Shown here one piece after another: positions 8,117 through 16,138 of a stretch of 37,267 bases of DNA. How positions within the stretch are numbered: position 1 is the first letter of the stretch; every line of letters begins with the position of its first letter. The notes under the pieces were generated by a model. The model searched no databases and was not told the origin of the DNA. It saw nothing but the letters and a program-made list of their open reading frames with translations. The stretch spans positions 1 through 37,267 of IMG/VR virus record IMGVR_UViG_3300022693_000766. The stretch is one strand, 5' to 3'. Origin of the DNA: a virus. Both the position numbers and the translations under genes were made by a program.

Positions 8117-10589
8117 TGAATTACCTGAAGGCTTCACACTTGATCAACCGGCACAACCTCAAGGACTTCCAGAGGGGTTTACGCTTGATCAACCTCAACA
8201 ATCTAGCCAATTTGATCCACTAAAAGATATTAGTGTTTTTGGTGTTACTGGCCAGGATGTTGCGGGTGCGGCTAATCTTGGTTTAAACATAGCAACCGGC
8301 ATCCCTGCAAGGTCAGTAGCAGGAATTCAAGCAATCCCCGACATTATACAGGGAGACGCAGAGGCGGGCTTAGAGACGGTCAGACGAGTTGAGGAACAAA
8401 TACAAACACCATTATCAGAAAGCGGCCAAGGTGTTGCGGCTAAAATAGGGGAATTTATCACAGATTTAGGTGATAACCCTGGATTTGCTGGAATTGTCGA
8501 TCAACTAAAAAACGCACAACAAGGATTAACAGAGACTTTGGGCCAAACCTTGTCCTTTGCAGCCGATCCAGTTAGTACGGTTCAAAACATCCAGACGGGC
8601 GACCCATTAAGCGAACGGGCGGAAATTGCTAGAGGTGTTGGTGAGTCGGTAGCAGTCGCAGCCCCACTAACAGCGGCGGAAGTTTTGCCATTTGTTAAAC
8701 CAGCGGCAGGTATAGCAGCGGTTTCTAAATTTAATCCTGCTAACCTGGTGAGTAAATTTGGTAAGAATTTGGCTAAAAAGCAAGAGTTCACCGGAAAGCT
8801 CGTTGAACAGTTATCAGCAAGACAAAAACAGAATTTAATCGCTGCAGAGATAAAAGCGGGAAATACCAATATTGAGAACGTGACTAAATTTGTGACTGAT
8901 AGCGGTAGAATACAAACAAGCAAAGCATCCAATAAGGCGCTTAAAAGTAAATTTTTAGGCAATGAAAATCAAACAGCTAAGACTGTTAGCATCTTTGAAA
9001 GGGCAGATACAGCCACAAAAGAAGGTATTAACAAGATGCTTGACGATATTGTGAAAGGAAGAAACGATCCTAAATTTTTAGGTCGATCATCTGATACGGT
9101 GGGCGATTCTATTGTTAAAAGAGTTCAAGAGGCGTCCAAGTTAAATACAAGCGCAGGAGAGCAGATCGGCGCGGTGGCTAAATCCTTAAAAGGTCAGCAA
9201 GTTAATATCGGCGCAGCTAGAAAGCAGTTTTTTGATGAACTTGAAAAATTAGGCGTGACTTTTAAAACGGGCGAGGATGGTTTTGTGACTCCCGACTTTT
9301 CGCGGTCTAAATTTATCGGCGGCAGTCAAAAGGATATGAATGTATTAGTGAATGACTTGTTAAATGACAGCGTAGGCTTTGAGTTTGCTCACGAATTAAA
9401 AAGAACCATTAGAGAAGGTCTAAATATCGACAAAGGCGGGGCAACCGGCATCGGTAAAGGTCGATCACAAAAGATAATGACTGACTTAGCTAGTGGTATC
9501 GATAAAGTCTTAGATAACACCTCAAAGGCATATGATAACGCCAATATTAAATTTGCTAAGACGGTGGAAATTGTTGAAAAGTTCCAAAAGTTAGCGGGAA
9601 AGGATGTTGATTTATTCAGCGATACCGCAGCCTTGACGCTAGCCAATAAAGCGAAACGGATCACCTCAAACGCTGGAACGGGTCCAATAATTCGAAGAGA
9701 TATTGCTAAAATAGATGAAATACTCAAAGATTTGGGCGTAACGATTGAAGATGACGTACAAAGTTTACTAATAGCTAGTGACGATTTAGAGAGAATATTT
9801 GATTTAGCTAAAGCGAATTCACTGAAAGGTAATATTTTAGATGCGGGTAGAAAGCTAGCTAGAGGCGATATACCAGCGGAAGAGATTGCAGGGTTTGTTA
9901 AAAAAGCTTTTTCACCATCAGAAACAAAAGTATTTAACCAAAAAATAAAAGTATTACGTGATTTGGTCAAACCCAAAGGTGAAGCGCCAAACGTAAAAAA
10001 AAACACCAGTAGCCCAGTAAAACCCGAAAACAAGTTAACCGAGATTTTAAAGGCTGAAAAACCAAGAGATTTGAGCACAACAAAAGATTTTTTACTTGGT
10101 AAGGTTAAGGTTAAAAGGGAATTAAGAAGCGTTAAAAAGCAAACTTTACCGAAAGGAACAGAGGGAGCAGATCAATTTAAGGCTATAAAAAAGATAGATT
10201 CAAAGGCAAAAGTCACAGGTCACAATAAGGACGGTTCTGTTAATGTTGAATTTATAGATCAATACAAACCAAAACAGGTTAATAAAGATAATGATTTTCT
10301 ATTTGAGTTTGATCCTAAAGCGTTAGAAATTACAGAGGGCAAATTTAAAAATATTGATAATTTTAAAGGTGACCCAAACAAAACCATATCAGTGACAAAA
10401 ATTGACGGTGATTATTTTGTTTTAGATGGGCATCATAGGACAAAATTAGCACAAAGGGACGGAAGGAAAATAAAAGCCGTTGTTATCCCAGAAGAAGCAT
10501 ATTTGAAAATGAAAAAGGATGGGATTCATCCGGCAGATATGATGAAAGAATTTGCTTTAACCAAACCGTTAAGAAAAGGTAAAAAATAA
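8109..10589 (+). CDS. Large ejection protein (P22 gp16-like) with C-terminal ParB-like domain
   Basis: An 826-residue protein, the third of the ejection set. It opens with two copies of a 'LPEGFTLDQP' motif (residues 4-13 and 19-28), a tag-like repeat I associate with phage injection proteins. Ala/Gly-rich hydrophobic helices at about 45-75 and 170-205 could insert in membrane. A long Lys-rich helical middle follows. The last 120 residues form a separate domain with 'VTKIDGDYFVLDGHHRTKLA'; DGHHRT at 773-778 matches the Asp-Gly-x-His-Arg box of ParB/Srx nuclease-like domains. The protein probably enters the cell with the DNA. The enzymatic meaning of the ParB-like end is unknown. Confidence 0.78.
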   Translation: MANELPEGFTLDQPAQPQGLPEGFTLDQPQQSSQFDPLKDISVFGVTGQDVAGAANLGLNIATGIPARSVAGIQAIPDIIQGDAEAGLETVRRVEEQIQTPLSESGQGVAAKIGEFITDLGDNPGFAGIVDQLKNAQQGLTETLGQTLSFAADPVSTVQNIQTGDPLSERAEIARGVGESVAVAAPLTAAEVLPFVKPAAGIAAVSKFNPANLVSKFGKNLAKKQEFTGKLVEQLSARQKQNLIAAEIKAGNTNIENVTKFVTDSGRIQTSKASNKALKSKFLGNENQTAKTVSIFERADTATKEGINKMLDDIVKGRNDPKFLGRSSDTVGDSIVKRVQEASKLNTSAGEQIGAVAKSLKGQQVNIGAARKQFFDELEKLGVTFKTGEDGFVTPDFSRSKFIGGSQKDMNVLVNDLLNDSVGFEFAHELKRTIREGLNIDKGGATGIGKGRSQKIMTDLASGIDKVLDNTSKAYDNANIKFAKTVEIVEKFQKLAGKDVDLFSDTAALTLANKAKRITSNAGTGPIIRRDIAKIDEILKDLGVTIEDDVQSLLIASDDLERIFDLAKANSLKGNILDAGRKLARGDIPAEEIAGFVKKAFSPSETKVFNQKIKVLRDLVKPKGEAPNVKKNTSSPVKPENKLTEILKAEKPRDLSTTKDFLLGKVKVKRELRSVKKQTLPKGTEGADQFKAIKKIDSKAKVTGHNKDGSVNVEFIDQYKPKQVNKDNDFLFEFDPKALEITEGKFKNIDNFKGDPNKTISVTKIDGDYFVLDGHHRTKLAQRDGRKIKAVVIPEEAYLKMKKDGIHPADMMKEFALTKPLRKGKK

Positions 10590-12940
10590 TGAGTTTTTCA
10601 GTAATGAGCGATGTACCAAACCCAATCATAGTTGATGCAGCGGGTACAGCGGGTAGTGGGTACGTATTAAAAGCCTTTCTTCCTGGATCTACTACTAATA
10701 CTAGTATTTTTATAGATGCTAACGGTGGTAGCCCACAGGCAACTATAACGGCAAATGCAGAGGGTAAGTGGGAGGTTTCGGGCAATGAAATACTACCCTA
10801 TATCGACAGAAAGCATAAATGGGGAATATTTGCCAACGCTTCAGATGCGACCGCTAACAGTCCTTTTTATATGGGACCGTTTGATAATGTGGATCGGGTT
10901 GCTGTAGGCACAGAGACAAACACAACAACAGCAACGACTACCACAATGACCGCAATATTAGGATTGGCTGTTGGCGCTAATGTCAAAACTGCTGAATTTT
11001 CAACCGGTAACGGAGGCGGCGGGACGTATGACGTTGTTTTAACTTCAGGCGTAACTACTAACACCTTTGATATTATTGTTGGGGTAGCCGATGCTTTAAT
11101 CAGTTTTGTATTAAGAGTGGATAGTGAATTAGACGTTAAACAGCTTGGCGTAGTCGGTGATGGCACAACAGATAATAGTGACGGCATACAAAGAGCCGAG
11201 GCAATCATGGGCGCTAAAGGGGGTGGAACTATCTTATTAACCCCCAATAACGGTGATTATCGTGTATCTAAGCACGCGGGAACCAACGATAAATGGGGCA
11301 TTAAGATTGAAAATAGTAACATTCAATTGATTGCGGTTCGTGGTGCGTCTTTACGTCGATTAGATGCTGATATCAGTACTTTTGTAAAAGCGTTTCCTAT
11401 TTTATTGATCGGGGTTCCTGATGACGATTTGATCGGGTCACAAATTACGGATATTTTAATTGAAGGCATTCATTTTATCGGTGAGGACACGCGCCACGCC
11501 TCAAGCGGTCAAGCGGTCATGGATGGTAGACAGGCTATTTGGGTTAAAAATACCAAAACGTGTAAGATTACCGGAAATAAATTCACGGCCATTGATAGCG
11601 GGGCTATTTATCAACAAGCACCGGTTGAAGCAAACGCTGAAACATCAGGTTTTTACAACAAAACTAAGAATTACAATATCACGATTACTAATAATGATTT
11701 TATCGCTACCTCGCACTCTACTGCAGGAAGGGCGCTGATGCATACGATTAGATCAGAGTCAGATAATAATATCATTTCAGACAATTATTTTGAATGGTGT
11801 GATGTGTGCGCGTCCTTAACAACTACTTATGACGATTATGACGATAAAGAAACAGACACCTATTCTGACAGTAATTTAGGGACCGTCAATCGATCAGGAA
11901 AAGGGTTCGTTCTTAAAGGTAACATGATCTACAACTCATCAGAGCATTGTGTCTATTTAAGCGGAATGGGAATTGTTTTTAATAGTAATGTTATTTCAGT
12001 TGATGATATTACGGTTTGCGATCAAGCCCAAATCCAAATTAGAGGAAGAGGGATTAACGTTACTGGTAATGAGCTTGTTGGCGTCCATAGAGGTATTAAT
12101 ATTAATGTGGGATCAATTGATGTGGTGTGTAGTAGTAACTCTATTCAAGCTTTTGGGGATAGTCCTGGCGGGGTAATCAATATCACATCAAACGGTTTAA
12201 CGGGGTTTCTTGATGCGCGATCAGACTTTTTCGATTCTTCTGTGCTTTATAAGCCTATGAGAAATATCACAGTGAGCGATAATATAATTGAAATGGTGGA
12301 CGCTTCACAAACTAACGGTGTGGCTATTCGGTTATTCACTGACAACGCAGATGCTAACTTTCCAGATGGTCAAATGGTGAATGTTAATATCAAAGGAAAT
12401 ACCATTAGTAGACCAAGAAAGGCCATTTTATTTATTGCTAACCTTATTAGAAATTGCTCTATCACTAACAATATTTTTAATGGGAAAGATTTTATTGAGG
12501 CGGGGTTTAATGGTTCCACAGTTCAAAATAGCGAGTATGTAATAGGTTTGGATGATTCGTTGTTAACCCCATTAATACAAACCGTTTTTAAGGATAATAT
12601 TGTTTATGGGTTTGAAAACATTTTCTTTGATGATGGTGGAGCGGGGGGCGCGGGTACAATGGACCTACCCAGAGGTATGACGAGCAATAAGTTTGAATTT
12701 ATCCAGGTATTTTCAACAGCAGCCTTTAAAAAGCCAACTTATTTAACTCAATTCTCCCATAACACGGGGCGCTTTTTCCTTGATAGAACCCAATGGTTCA
12801 GCTCTCAAGCGGTGTTTAATTCTATGTTTGACGGTGGTGTCACAACGGACTCCGATAAAAAGTCGATGTTAACAATTAACGGTGCGGCGAATGTTAGGGC
12901 GTATATTGACGATGTGGGGACTTTTGTTCAATTAGGGTGA
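10589..12940 (+). CDS. Tailspike with parallel beta-helix (pectate-lyase-like) domain
   Basis: A 783-residue protein. Residues about 1-110 ('SDVPNPIIVDAAGTAGSG' to 'YMGPFDNVDRVA') resemble the head-binding domain of P22-type tailspikes. A linker rich in Thr follows. From about residue 182 the 'VKQLGVVGDGTTDNSDGIQ' motif marks entry into a right-handed beta-helix of the pectate lyase superfamily. Repeated rungs with 'ITGNKF', 'ITNNDF', 'VTGNEL' and 'IKGNTI' type turns continue to about residue 680. Such spikes bind and often cleave surface polysaccharide, so this gene probably sets host range. The substrate cannot be read from sequence. It closes the structural operon. Confidence 0.88.
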   Translation: MSFSVMSDVPNPIIVDAAGTAGSGYVLKAFLPGSTTNTSIFIDANGGSPQATITANAEGKWEVSGNEILPYIDRKHKWGIFANASDATANSPFYMGPFDNVDRVAVGTETNTTTATTTTMTAILGLAVGANVKTAEFSTGNGGGGTYDVVLTSGVTTNTFDIIVGVADALISFVLRVDSELDVKQLGVVGDGTTDNSDGIQRAEAIMGAKGGGTILLTPNNGDYRVSKHAGTNDKWGIKIENSNIQLIAVRGASLRRLDADISTFVKAFPILLIGVPDDDLIGSQITDILIEGIHFIGEDTRHASSGQAVMDGRQAIWVKNTKTCKITGNKFTAIDSGAIYQQAPVEANAETSGFYNKTKNYNITITNNDFIATSHSTAGRALMHTIRSESDNNIISDNYFEWCDVCASLTTTYDDYDDKETDTYSDSNLGTVNRSGKGFVLKGNMIYNSSEHCVYLSGMGIVFNSNVISVDDITVCDQAQIQIRGRGINVTGNELVGVHRGININVGSIDVVCSSNSIQAFGDSPGGVINITSNGLTGFLDARSDFFDSSVLYKPMRNITVSDNIIEMVDASQTNGVAIRLFTDNADANFPDGQMVNVNIKGNTISRPRKAILFIANLIRNCSITNNIFNGKDFIEAGFNGSTVQNSEYVIGLDDSLLTPLIQTVFKDNIVYGFENIFFDDGGAGGAGTMDLPRGMTSNKFEFIQVFSTAAFKKPTYLTQFSHNTGRFFLDRTQWFSSQAVFNSMFDGGVTTDSDKKSMLTINGAANVRAYIDDVGTFVQLG

Positions 12941-12955
12941 TATGATCGACAGCGC

Positions 12956-13036
12956 GGCTAGGTTTAGCGACCGAAAATCTGACTCAGACAGACTGCCCCG
13001 CAACCCTTAAATCTGAGCTATTACACTGAGGTAATT
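12956..13036 (+). promoter_or_regulatory. Candidate cobalamin-riboswitch-like leader
   Basis: The segment ACTGCCCCGCAAC (12992-13004) closely matches the conserved CTGCCCCCGCAAC block of cobalamin riboswitches. Around it I see a possible P3-like stem (TAGC 12965-12968 with GCTA 13017-13020), a purine-rich CGAAAA where J3/4 would lie, and a small hairpin TCTG/CAGA (12978-12988). At the end, hairpin ATTAC/GTAAT (13020-13024 with 13031-13035) holds the start-proximal GAG in its loop ACTGAG. That loop is complementary to CTCAG at 12983-12987, which resembles the L5-L13 kissing contact used by this class to control translation. The GGGAA and GCCACTG blocks are missing or degenerate, so this is at best a variant. 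Confidence 0.35.
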
Positions 13037-14038
13037 ATGAAAATTCTATTATTGTTATTATCCTTTACCGTCTCCGCTGAGAACTATTTACACTTGGGAA
13101 TGTGGTCCTCTCACCCTGGCGACAGCGATTTAAACGAAACCCACAACCTGGTCGGCATTGAATTCGACAGGAAGTTTATCTACAAGTTTGAAAACTCAAT
13201 GGGAGACACAGCCTATTTTGGTGGCTACATTAAGCGTGATATGCTTTGTTATGAACAATTATGTTTAGGCGCTTCAGCCGGTGTTATGTACGGTTACGGC
13301 GACGATCTAGAAGCGATTGGCTTTGGTGTTATCTCCTATGAAAAACACGGTATAGGCTTTGATATCAGCTTCTTACCCGATGTAGTGACCGCCATTCAAT
13401 TTAGATTCAGTGATGAAGCCTTTGATGATCTTGGTATACTTGCGCCGTGGGATGCGAAAGGTTATCTGGAATTATCTCTCGATCATTTCGACCCGGATGG
13501 TAAGGGTTCCTGGGGTTATGATCGCAATAATGGCGCAACCTATGATGTTAAACTCACATCAGACGATTGGTTTATTAAATTAAGTTATACAACGACTAAC
13601 TTTAGCACTCATCCCGATCAAGGATTACTAAAATACACGCAAGCCTGGAGAACATCAAACGCTAGCCAGATAAGCTCCAGAGGGTCGATTCAGATTGGCA
13701 AAGACTATGAATACTTTAGTTTGGGACTATCTACTAATCAAGTGTCCATTCAAGAAAACTATTACGATCATTCTACCGAAGGAATTGGAAAGTTTACATC
13801 GGTCGATAACAAGCATCACAGGGGCTTAGGCGCTCATTTCTCTACAGACTACCAAGTGTCAAGGAATTGGTCGATATACGGCGAGGCGGCGGTTATAAAC
13901 GATTTAATCACTGATTTAAGGCTAACCTTTGAAACACGGTATAAAATCACTGATAACTTTGAGCTAACCTTACGCTGGATTGATTTTGAAAATTGGAATA
14001 TGTCACAAGCTCAATTAGGTTGGCGCTGGAACCTTTAA
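13037..14038 (+). CDS. Secreted outer-membrane-type beta-barrel protein
   Basis: A 333-residue protein with a clear signal peptide ('MKILLLLLSFTVSA', cleavage probably before Glu15-Asn16). The mature chain is beta-rich with alternating aromatic residues and Gly. The N-terminal half carries a 'HPGDSDLNETHNLVGIEFD' type motif found in phage and bacterial envelope proteins of PagP-like size. The second half has many amphipathic strands and the last residues, rich in Trp/Asn, resemble a barrel-closing outer-membrane signal. It stands alone between the tailspike and the early genes, behind the riboswitch-like leader. It may change the infected cell surface, for example by blocking superinfection. 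Function is inferred. Confidence 0.75.
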   Translation: MKILLLLLSFTVSAENYLHLGMWSSHPGDSDLNETHNLVGIEFDRKFIYKFENSMGDTAYFGGYIKRDMLCYEQLCLGASAGVMYGYGDDLEAIGFGVISYEKHGIGFDISFLPDVVTAIQFRFSDEAFDDLGILAPWDAKGYLELSLDHFDPDGKGSWGYDRNNGATYDVKLTSDDWFIKLSYTTTNFSTHPDQGLLKYTQAWRTSNASQISSRGSIQIGKDYEYFSLGLSTNQVSIQENYYDHSTEGIGKFTSVDNKHHRGLGAHFSTDYQVSRNWSIYGEAAVINDLITDLRLTFETRYKITDNFELTLRWIDFENWNMSQAQLGWRWNL

Positions 14039-14056
14039 CCCCATTTAAATTAAAAC

Positions 14057-14085
14057 TTGCAATCCTACCTAATTAAGAATAATAT
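14057..14085 (+). promoter_or_regulatory. Candidate sigma70-type promoter for the early operon
   Basis: TTGCAA (14057-14062) and TAATAT (14080-14085) are spaced by 17 bases. An overlapping TATAAT at 14083-14088 would have a 20-base spacer. It sits in the short gap after the outer-membrane gene and before a run of overlapping small genes, where an early promoter is expected. Confidence 0.4.
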
Positions 14086-14116
14086 AATTGTACCGATAAT
14101 TAAAAGAGTAACTTAT

Positions 14117-14341
14117 ATGTGTTGGTTAGAAGATGAGCCAAAAGGAATCAAGCCAGTAGGACGCCCAAAGAAAGCCGAGAACAAGCGAAGGCACGATATC
14201 CACCCATCCGTATCATTTGACACCAAAGCCTACCTGTACAGCCGCGTTGATAGCGACAACCACGAAATTAAGGCTGGTGTTTATATTGATCAATTGGTGG
14301 AAGCTGACAAAGTGAAATTGAACTATCAATCAGAGGGTTAA
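14117..14341 (+). CDS. Ribbon-helix-helix-like small DNA-binding protein
   Basis: A 74-residue protein. I chose ATG 14117 because sequence upstream in this frame overlaps the candidate promoter and has no ribosome binding site. A basic 'GRPKKAENKRRHDIHPSV' arm is followed by 'SFDTKAYLYSRVDSDNHEIKAGVYIDQLVE', the strand-helix-turn-helix pattern of Arc/MetJ/CopG-type regulators. These bind operators as dimers through the beta-strand. As first gene of the early operon it could be a transcription regulator. No partner toxin is seen nearby. Confidence 0.6.
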   Translation: MCWLEDEPKGIKPVGRPKKAENKRRHDIHPSVSFDTKAYLYSRVDSDNHEIKAGVYIDQLVEADKVKLNYQSEG

Positions 14342-14345
14342 TGAT

Positions 14346-14444
14346 ATGAACAAGCAAGACCTAGCAAGAGACTTATTAGCCACATGTAAATATCTATTCC
14401 TTATCGCCGTAATCATTGGCACTGCTTATGTGGGGTTGTTATGA
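14346..14444 (+). CDS. Tiny single-span membrane protein
   Basis: A 32-residue protein with one hydrophobic span ('YLFLIAVIIGTAYVGLL'). Its TGA overlaps the next ATG (ATGA), making it the first of a chain of four coupled small genes. No family can be assigned; a membrane-acting early protein is likely. Confidence 0.55.
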   Translation: MNKQDLARDLLATCKYLFLIAVIIGTAYVGLL

Positions 14445-14584
14445 AACACTACGACAATATAAAGAATCTCAGACTCAGCGCCAGGACATGGGCATTTATA
14501 GTGATTGGCCTTGTGATTGCAATTACAGCCATTGGCCTGTCTCTTATTTATCTTACAGCTAAATTAGTGGAGTCAGTATTATGA
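14441..14584 (+). CDS. Small single-span membrane protein
   Basis: A 47-residue protein with a basic N-terminus followed by a 23-residue hydrophobic helix ('WAFIVIGLVIAITAIGLSLI'). It overlaps both neighbours by ATGA, so it is probably translated by coupling. No homolog is recognised. Two consecutive one-span proteins suggest a paired or early membrane function. Confidence 0.6.
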   Translation: MKHYDNIKNLRLSARTWAFIVIGLVIAITAIGLSLIYLTAKLVESVL

Positions 14585-14793
14585 ACTACATCGAACATAG
14601 AGCCAATTATTTCCACCTAGACGGGCCAAAACTCCGCTGTCACAAGCAAATAGAGTCTCAACAACTACAGACAGCGGTTGAAGCATATCAAGCCAAGGGC
14701 GGCAAAATAGAGCTAATCCCACAAGGCTATTCAACTTACCTCAATAACCTGGATGATAAGAACAAAGCACGATTTGGGAGTAATCGAAAATGA
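14581..14793 (+). CDS. Hypothetical early protein
   Basis: A 70-residue protein with mixed charge, predicted helix-strand ('QLQTAVEAYQAKGGKIELI') and a Lys/Arg-rich C-terminus. The segment 'YQAKGGKIELIPQG' is of a kind I associate with tiny phage early genes, whose function is generally unknown. Coupled by ATGA overlaps on both sides. Confidence 0.6.
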   Translation: MNYIEHRANYFHLDGPKLRCHKQIESQQLQTAVEAYQAKGGKIELIPQGYSTYLNNLDDKNKARFGSNRK

Positions 14794-15122
14794 CAGACTT
14801 TGAATTGAATAAGGCGATAGCTATGCGAGTTTTAGAGCATGGTGAGCACGGGTTATTTTCAGAAGGCCACAAAGATTCGGCTGATATGTTCTTACCAACG
14901 CTAGACGGCTCTAACCATGTTCACGCTGGAAATTTCGACTTCAACAACTGGTCAGACTTAATGCCTTTAGTGGTTGAGTATGATATTTGGTATCGGTATT
15001 GTTATCTAGCTAAAGCATACAACGCTGTCAACAATGATTACGCTTATTGTGCGAACGTATTTAATAAGGATTTACAACGCGCACTAGCTGAATGCCTTTT
15101 GAAAGTATTGGAGGCAAAATGA
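14790..15122 (+). CDS. DUF2591/NinX-like phage protein
   Basis: A 110-residue protein. The start 'FELNKAIAMRVL', the central 'DFNNWSDLMPLVVEYDI' and the C-terminal 'LQRALAECLLKVLE' follow the pattern of DUF2591 (NinX-type) proteins, which are frequent in the early regions of lambdoid and related phages and are of unknown function. Length is near family size. It overlaps the previous gene by ATGA and its end overlaps the next start. Confidence 0.6.
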   Translation: MTDFELNKAIAMRVLEHGEHGLFSEGHKDSADMFLPTLDGSNHVHAGNFDFNNWSDLMPLVVEYDIWYRYCYLAKAYNAVNNDYAYCANVFNKDLQRALAECLLKVLEAK

Positions 15123-15316
15123 ATCCTAGCCAGAGAATAAGCAGCATAATTGACTATGTACGCTCTAACGGGGCCGACAGTGAAGAGATATGCGGTCTAT
15201 TGGACATTGTGGTCGATGAGTTCAAAGCGGTTGAGCAGCGTGACGAGAAGACGCGCATTCGAATTAAGAAGAACCTTAAAAACATCAGCAAATACTTAGC
15301 AACACAAGCAGGATAG
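15119..15316 (+). CDS. Hypothetical early protein, helical
   Basis: A 65-residue protein. The ATG at 15119 has TTGGAGG upstream and overlaps the previous stop, so it is preferred to the TTG at 15092. It is acidic in the first half and basic in the second ('TRIRIKKNLKNISKYL'), all helical. No family recognised. Confidence 0.58.
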   Translation: MNPSQRISSIIDYVRSNGADSEEICGLLDIVVDEFKAVEQRDEKTRIRIKKNLKNISKYLATQAG

Positions 15317-15324
15317 GGGGATAT

Positions 15325-15657
15325 ATGAAATACGTTGACAAATATTTAAACAATTGTGAAAAAATGTATCTTTGGAAAAGTGACAGCACTCAAGCAATTA
15401 TTGAAGAAGCCGACAAAGAAATAGCCGACCGTCAAGACGCGGAGAATAAAAACACTGACTTAATACTTAAATTAACCGGTGAGTTAGAAGCTAAAGATAA
15501 GTTAATCAGTAAGTTGAGAAACGCGCCTATTGATGGTGAATTCCTTGAATTGGACGCTGTTTGCAAAAGGTTTAATAATGGTGAGTTTGATCTAGCTTCC
15601 CTAATCTGTAAGGTTTGGAATACATCAATCGCCGTTAATAACAAAGGAGAGGGATAA
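15325..15657 (+). CDS. Hypothetical coiled-coil early protein
   Basis: A 110-residue protein with a GGGGG-containing ribosome binding site. Residues about 24-70 form a charged heptad-like helix rich in Glu, Lys and Asp, followed by a small C-terminal domain ('LDAVCKRFNNGEFDLASLIC'). The next start follows the stop directly. No family recognised. Confidence 0.6.
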   Translation: MKYVDKYLNNCEKMYLWKSDSTQAIIEEADKEIADRQDAENKNTDLILKLTGELEAKDKLISKLRNAPIDGEFLELDAVCKRFNNGEFDLASLICKVWNTSIAVNNKGEG

Positions 15658-15726
15658 ATGCTAGGTTCGTATGAAATAGGCCATAGAATGGTAATGAGTA
15701 TGATTAATTATAAGCGGGGTGGGTGA
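15658..15726 (+). CDS. Possible 22-codon micro-ORF
   Basis: A very short ORF with a strong GGAGAGGG ribosome binding site and a stop that overlaps the next ATG (TGATG). It may encode a peptide or only serve to couple translation to the following gene. The peptide is Met-rich and ends in 'YKRGG'. Evidence is limited to signals and spacing. Confidence 0.35.
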   Translation: MLGSYEIGHRMVMSMINYKRGG

Positions 15727-15905
15727 TGAGTAAGAAAATAGATAAAATACGTGAATCGGTAGCCAATTACATAGCAACAGAGGGTTGCAATTGCTGCGAA
15801 CGTCCAGATCACGATCATAAACAAGATGAACTGGCCAAGCTTTTAGGCGTTGAGCGCTACGATGATGATTCTGGTAATGACTTTCCGAAATATCAATCCA
15901 AATAA
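15726..15905 (+). CDS. Hypothetical Cys/His-containing early protein
   Basis: A 59-residue protein. The ATG at 15726 is preferred to the adjacent GTG. Residues near 20-29 read 'GCNCCERPDHDH', a cluster of Cys and His that could bind zinc. It is followed by 'QDELAKLLGVERYDDD'. The overlap with the micro-ORF implies coupled translation. No family recognised. Confidence 0.55.
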   Translation: MSKKIDKIRESVANYIATEGCNCCERPDHDHKQDELAKLLGVERYDDDSGNDFPKYQSK

Positions 15906-15923
15906 CAGGTAGGAGGATTATAG

Positions 15924-16124
15924 ATGAAGCGAGAACTAACACAGATAGCAAAGGTTGATATTTGTTGTCCTGGGCATGACAGCTACCCTTGCGATACTTA
16001 TCGAAACAATCGCAGTAAGAAAGCGCGGGCAAAGGGCAAGACTATAGAGCATAAGCTTGTTCGGACGATTAATAAGAGGAATTTAGCAAAAGAGTTAAAC
16101 AATCTTGATAATAAGAACGAATAG
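15924..16124 (+). CDS. Hypothetical basic early protein
   Basis: A 66-residue, strongly basic protein behind a TAGGAGGATTATAG ribosome binding site. It has a 'CCPGHDSYPCDTYRNNRSKK' segment with three Cys and one His, then Arg/Lys-rich helices, and could contact nucleic acid. The following promoter overlaps its last codons. Confidence 0.58.
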   Translation: MKRELTQIAKVDICCPGHDSYPCDTYRNNRSKKARAKGKTIEHKLVRTINKRNLAKELNNLDNKNE

Positions 16125-16133
16125 ATTTATACT
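16105..16133 (+). promoter_or_regulatory. Sigma70-type promoter reading into the structured intergenic RNA
   Basis: TTGATA (16105-16110) and TATACT (16128-16133) are separated by exactly 17 bases, each with one mismatch to consensus. A start near 16139-16141 would give an RNA beginning GGCTG, whose complement CAGCC lies at 16164-16168. The promoter overlaps the end of the preceding gene and has no gene within 500 bases downstream, which suggests a non-coding transcript. Confidence 0.6.
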
Positions 16134-16138
16134 TGTAG

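Noticed and set aside
9389-10078. A 229-codon open frame on the minus strand
   Set aside because: It lies wholly inside the large ejection protein gene, has low-complexity Ser/Leu/Phe composition typical of an antisense shadow, and no minus-strand signals are present.
13037-14038. Integrated attachment site or integrase near the tailspike/early boundary
   Set aside because: No tyrosine or serine recombinase is recognisable anywhere, and no att-like repeat was seen; the HTH gene at 22775 alone does not show lysogeny.
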